DNA of 33,908 nucleotides. Source: Acinetobacter calcoaceticus (GTDB taxonomy: Bacteria; Pseudomonadota; Gammaproteobacteria; Pseudomonadales; Moraxellaceae). Location of the stretch: assembly GCF_016508255.1 (NCBI RefSeq), contig NZ_JADVKT010000014.1, positions 1 through 33,908 on the forward strand, given 5' to 3'. Both the position numbers and the translations under genes were made by a program. The notes under the pieces are model-generated. The model saw nothing but the letters and a program-made list of their open reading frames with translations, had not been told where the DNA came from and did not search any database. This document shows positions 33,828 through 33,908 of this stretch, one piece after another. Numbering within the stretch: the first letter of the stretch is position 1; each line of letters begins with the position of its first letter.

Positions 33828-33908
33828 CTCTGTTCTCTGTTCTCTGTTCTCTGTTCTCTGTTCTCTGTTCTCTGTTCTCTGTTCTCTGTTCTCTGTTCTC
33901 TGTTCTCT
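33828..33908 (+). repeat. Heptamer tandem repeat (TGTTCTC)n running off the window
   Basis: TGTTCTC repeats without a mismatch from 33831 to the window end (about 11.1 copies visible), preceded by CTC. The full number is unknown. TATATAAG just before it resembles a -10. A 7-bp unit would shift reading frame if transcribed into a coding region. Confidence 0.97.

Overview
The window is AT-rich, densely coded bacterial chromosome that reads as Acinetobacter, most likely the A. calcoaceticus-baumannii complex. This is an inference from protein sequence and gene order: ibaG-murA-hisG-hisD-hisC, the six-gene 'fil' cluster I know only from Acinetobacter, and a tRNA Pro-Arg-His-Pro array. There is no prophage, insertion sequence, CRISPR array or rRNA. 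Most of it is core genome with two accessory-like blocks, fil and copper resistance.

Layout. (1) 1-2.2 kb: rpoN (sigma-54) and the ribosome hibernation factor hpf. A well-spaced sigma-54 promoter candidate lies just upstream of rpoN. (2) 2.3-7.1 kb: ibaG, murA and hisG, hisD, hisC, followed by convergent pabB. Two RNA hairpins interrupt the his genes: a switch-like pair before hisD and a canonical terminator immediately before hisC. (3) 8.4-17.1 kb: the fil cluster. FilA is a secreted glycine/valine-rich repetitive protein, FilB a papain-like C39 peptidase, FilC and FilD outer-membrane barrels (FilD FadL-like), FilE a secreted protein with a (TAS)14 repeat, and FilF a large lipoprotein. A strong terminator separates filA from filB-F. 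(4) 17.1-24.1 kb: housekeeping genes, namely two divergent Nudix hydrolases, a gamma-carbonic-anhydrase-like protein, tsaB, rsmJ, a membrane-anchored C13 (legumain-like) peptidase, S-formylglutathione hydrolase, a DUF2218 protein and rpe. An array of 12-bp DnaA-box-like units follows rpe. (5) 24.4-29.7 kb: a HAD phosphatase, then copper resistance genes: a His/Cys-rich small protein, multicopper oxidase CopA with a long Met/His domain, outer-membrane CopB, and an HMA-CDF cation transporter. (6) 29.7-33.1 kb: guanidinium exporter gdx/sugE preceded by a guanidine-II (mini-ykkC) riboswitch, then ogt, argJ and nadA. (7) 33.2-33.9 kb: a tRNA operon with a textbook promoter and terminator, then a TGTTCTC heptamer array running off the right edge.

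The best candidate for an under-described system is fil. It has the parts of a dedicated secretion or surface-assembly pathway: a possible secreted substrate, a cysteine peptidase, two outer-membrane barrels, a repeat-linker protein and a surface lipoprotein. FilA carries, just after its signal peptide, a short motif resembling a double-glycine leader, which suggests FilB may process FilA. That link is a hypothesis from sequence, not an established fact.
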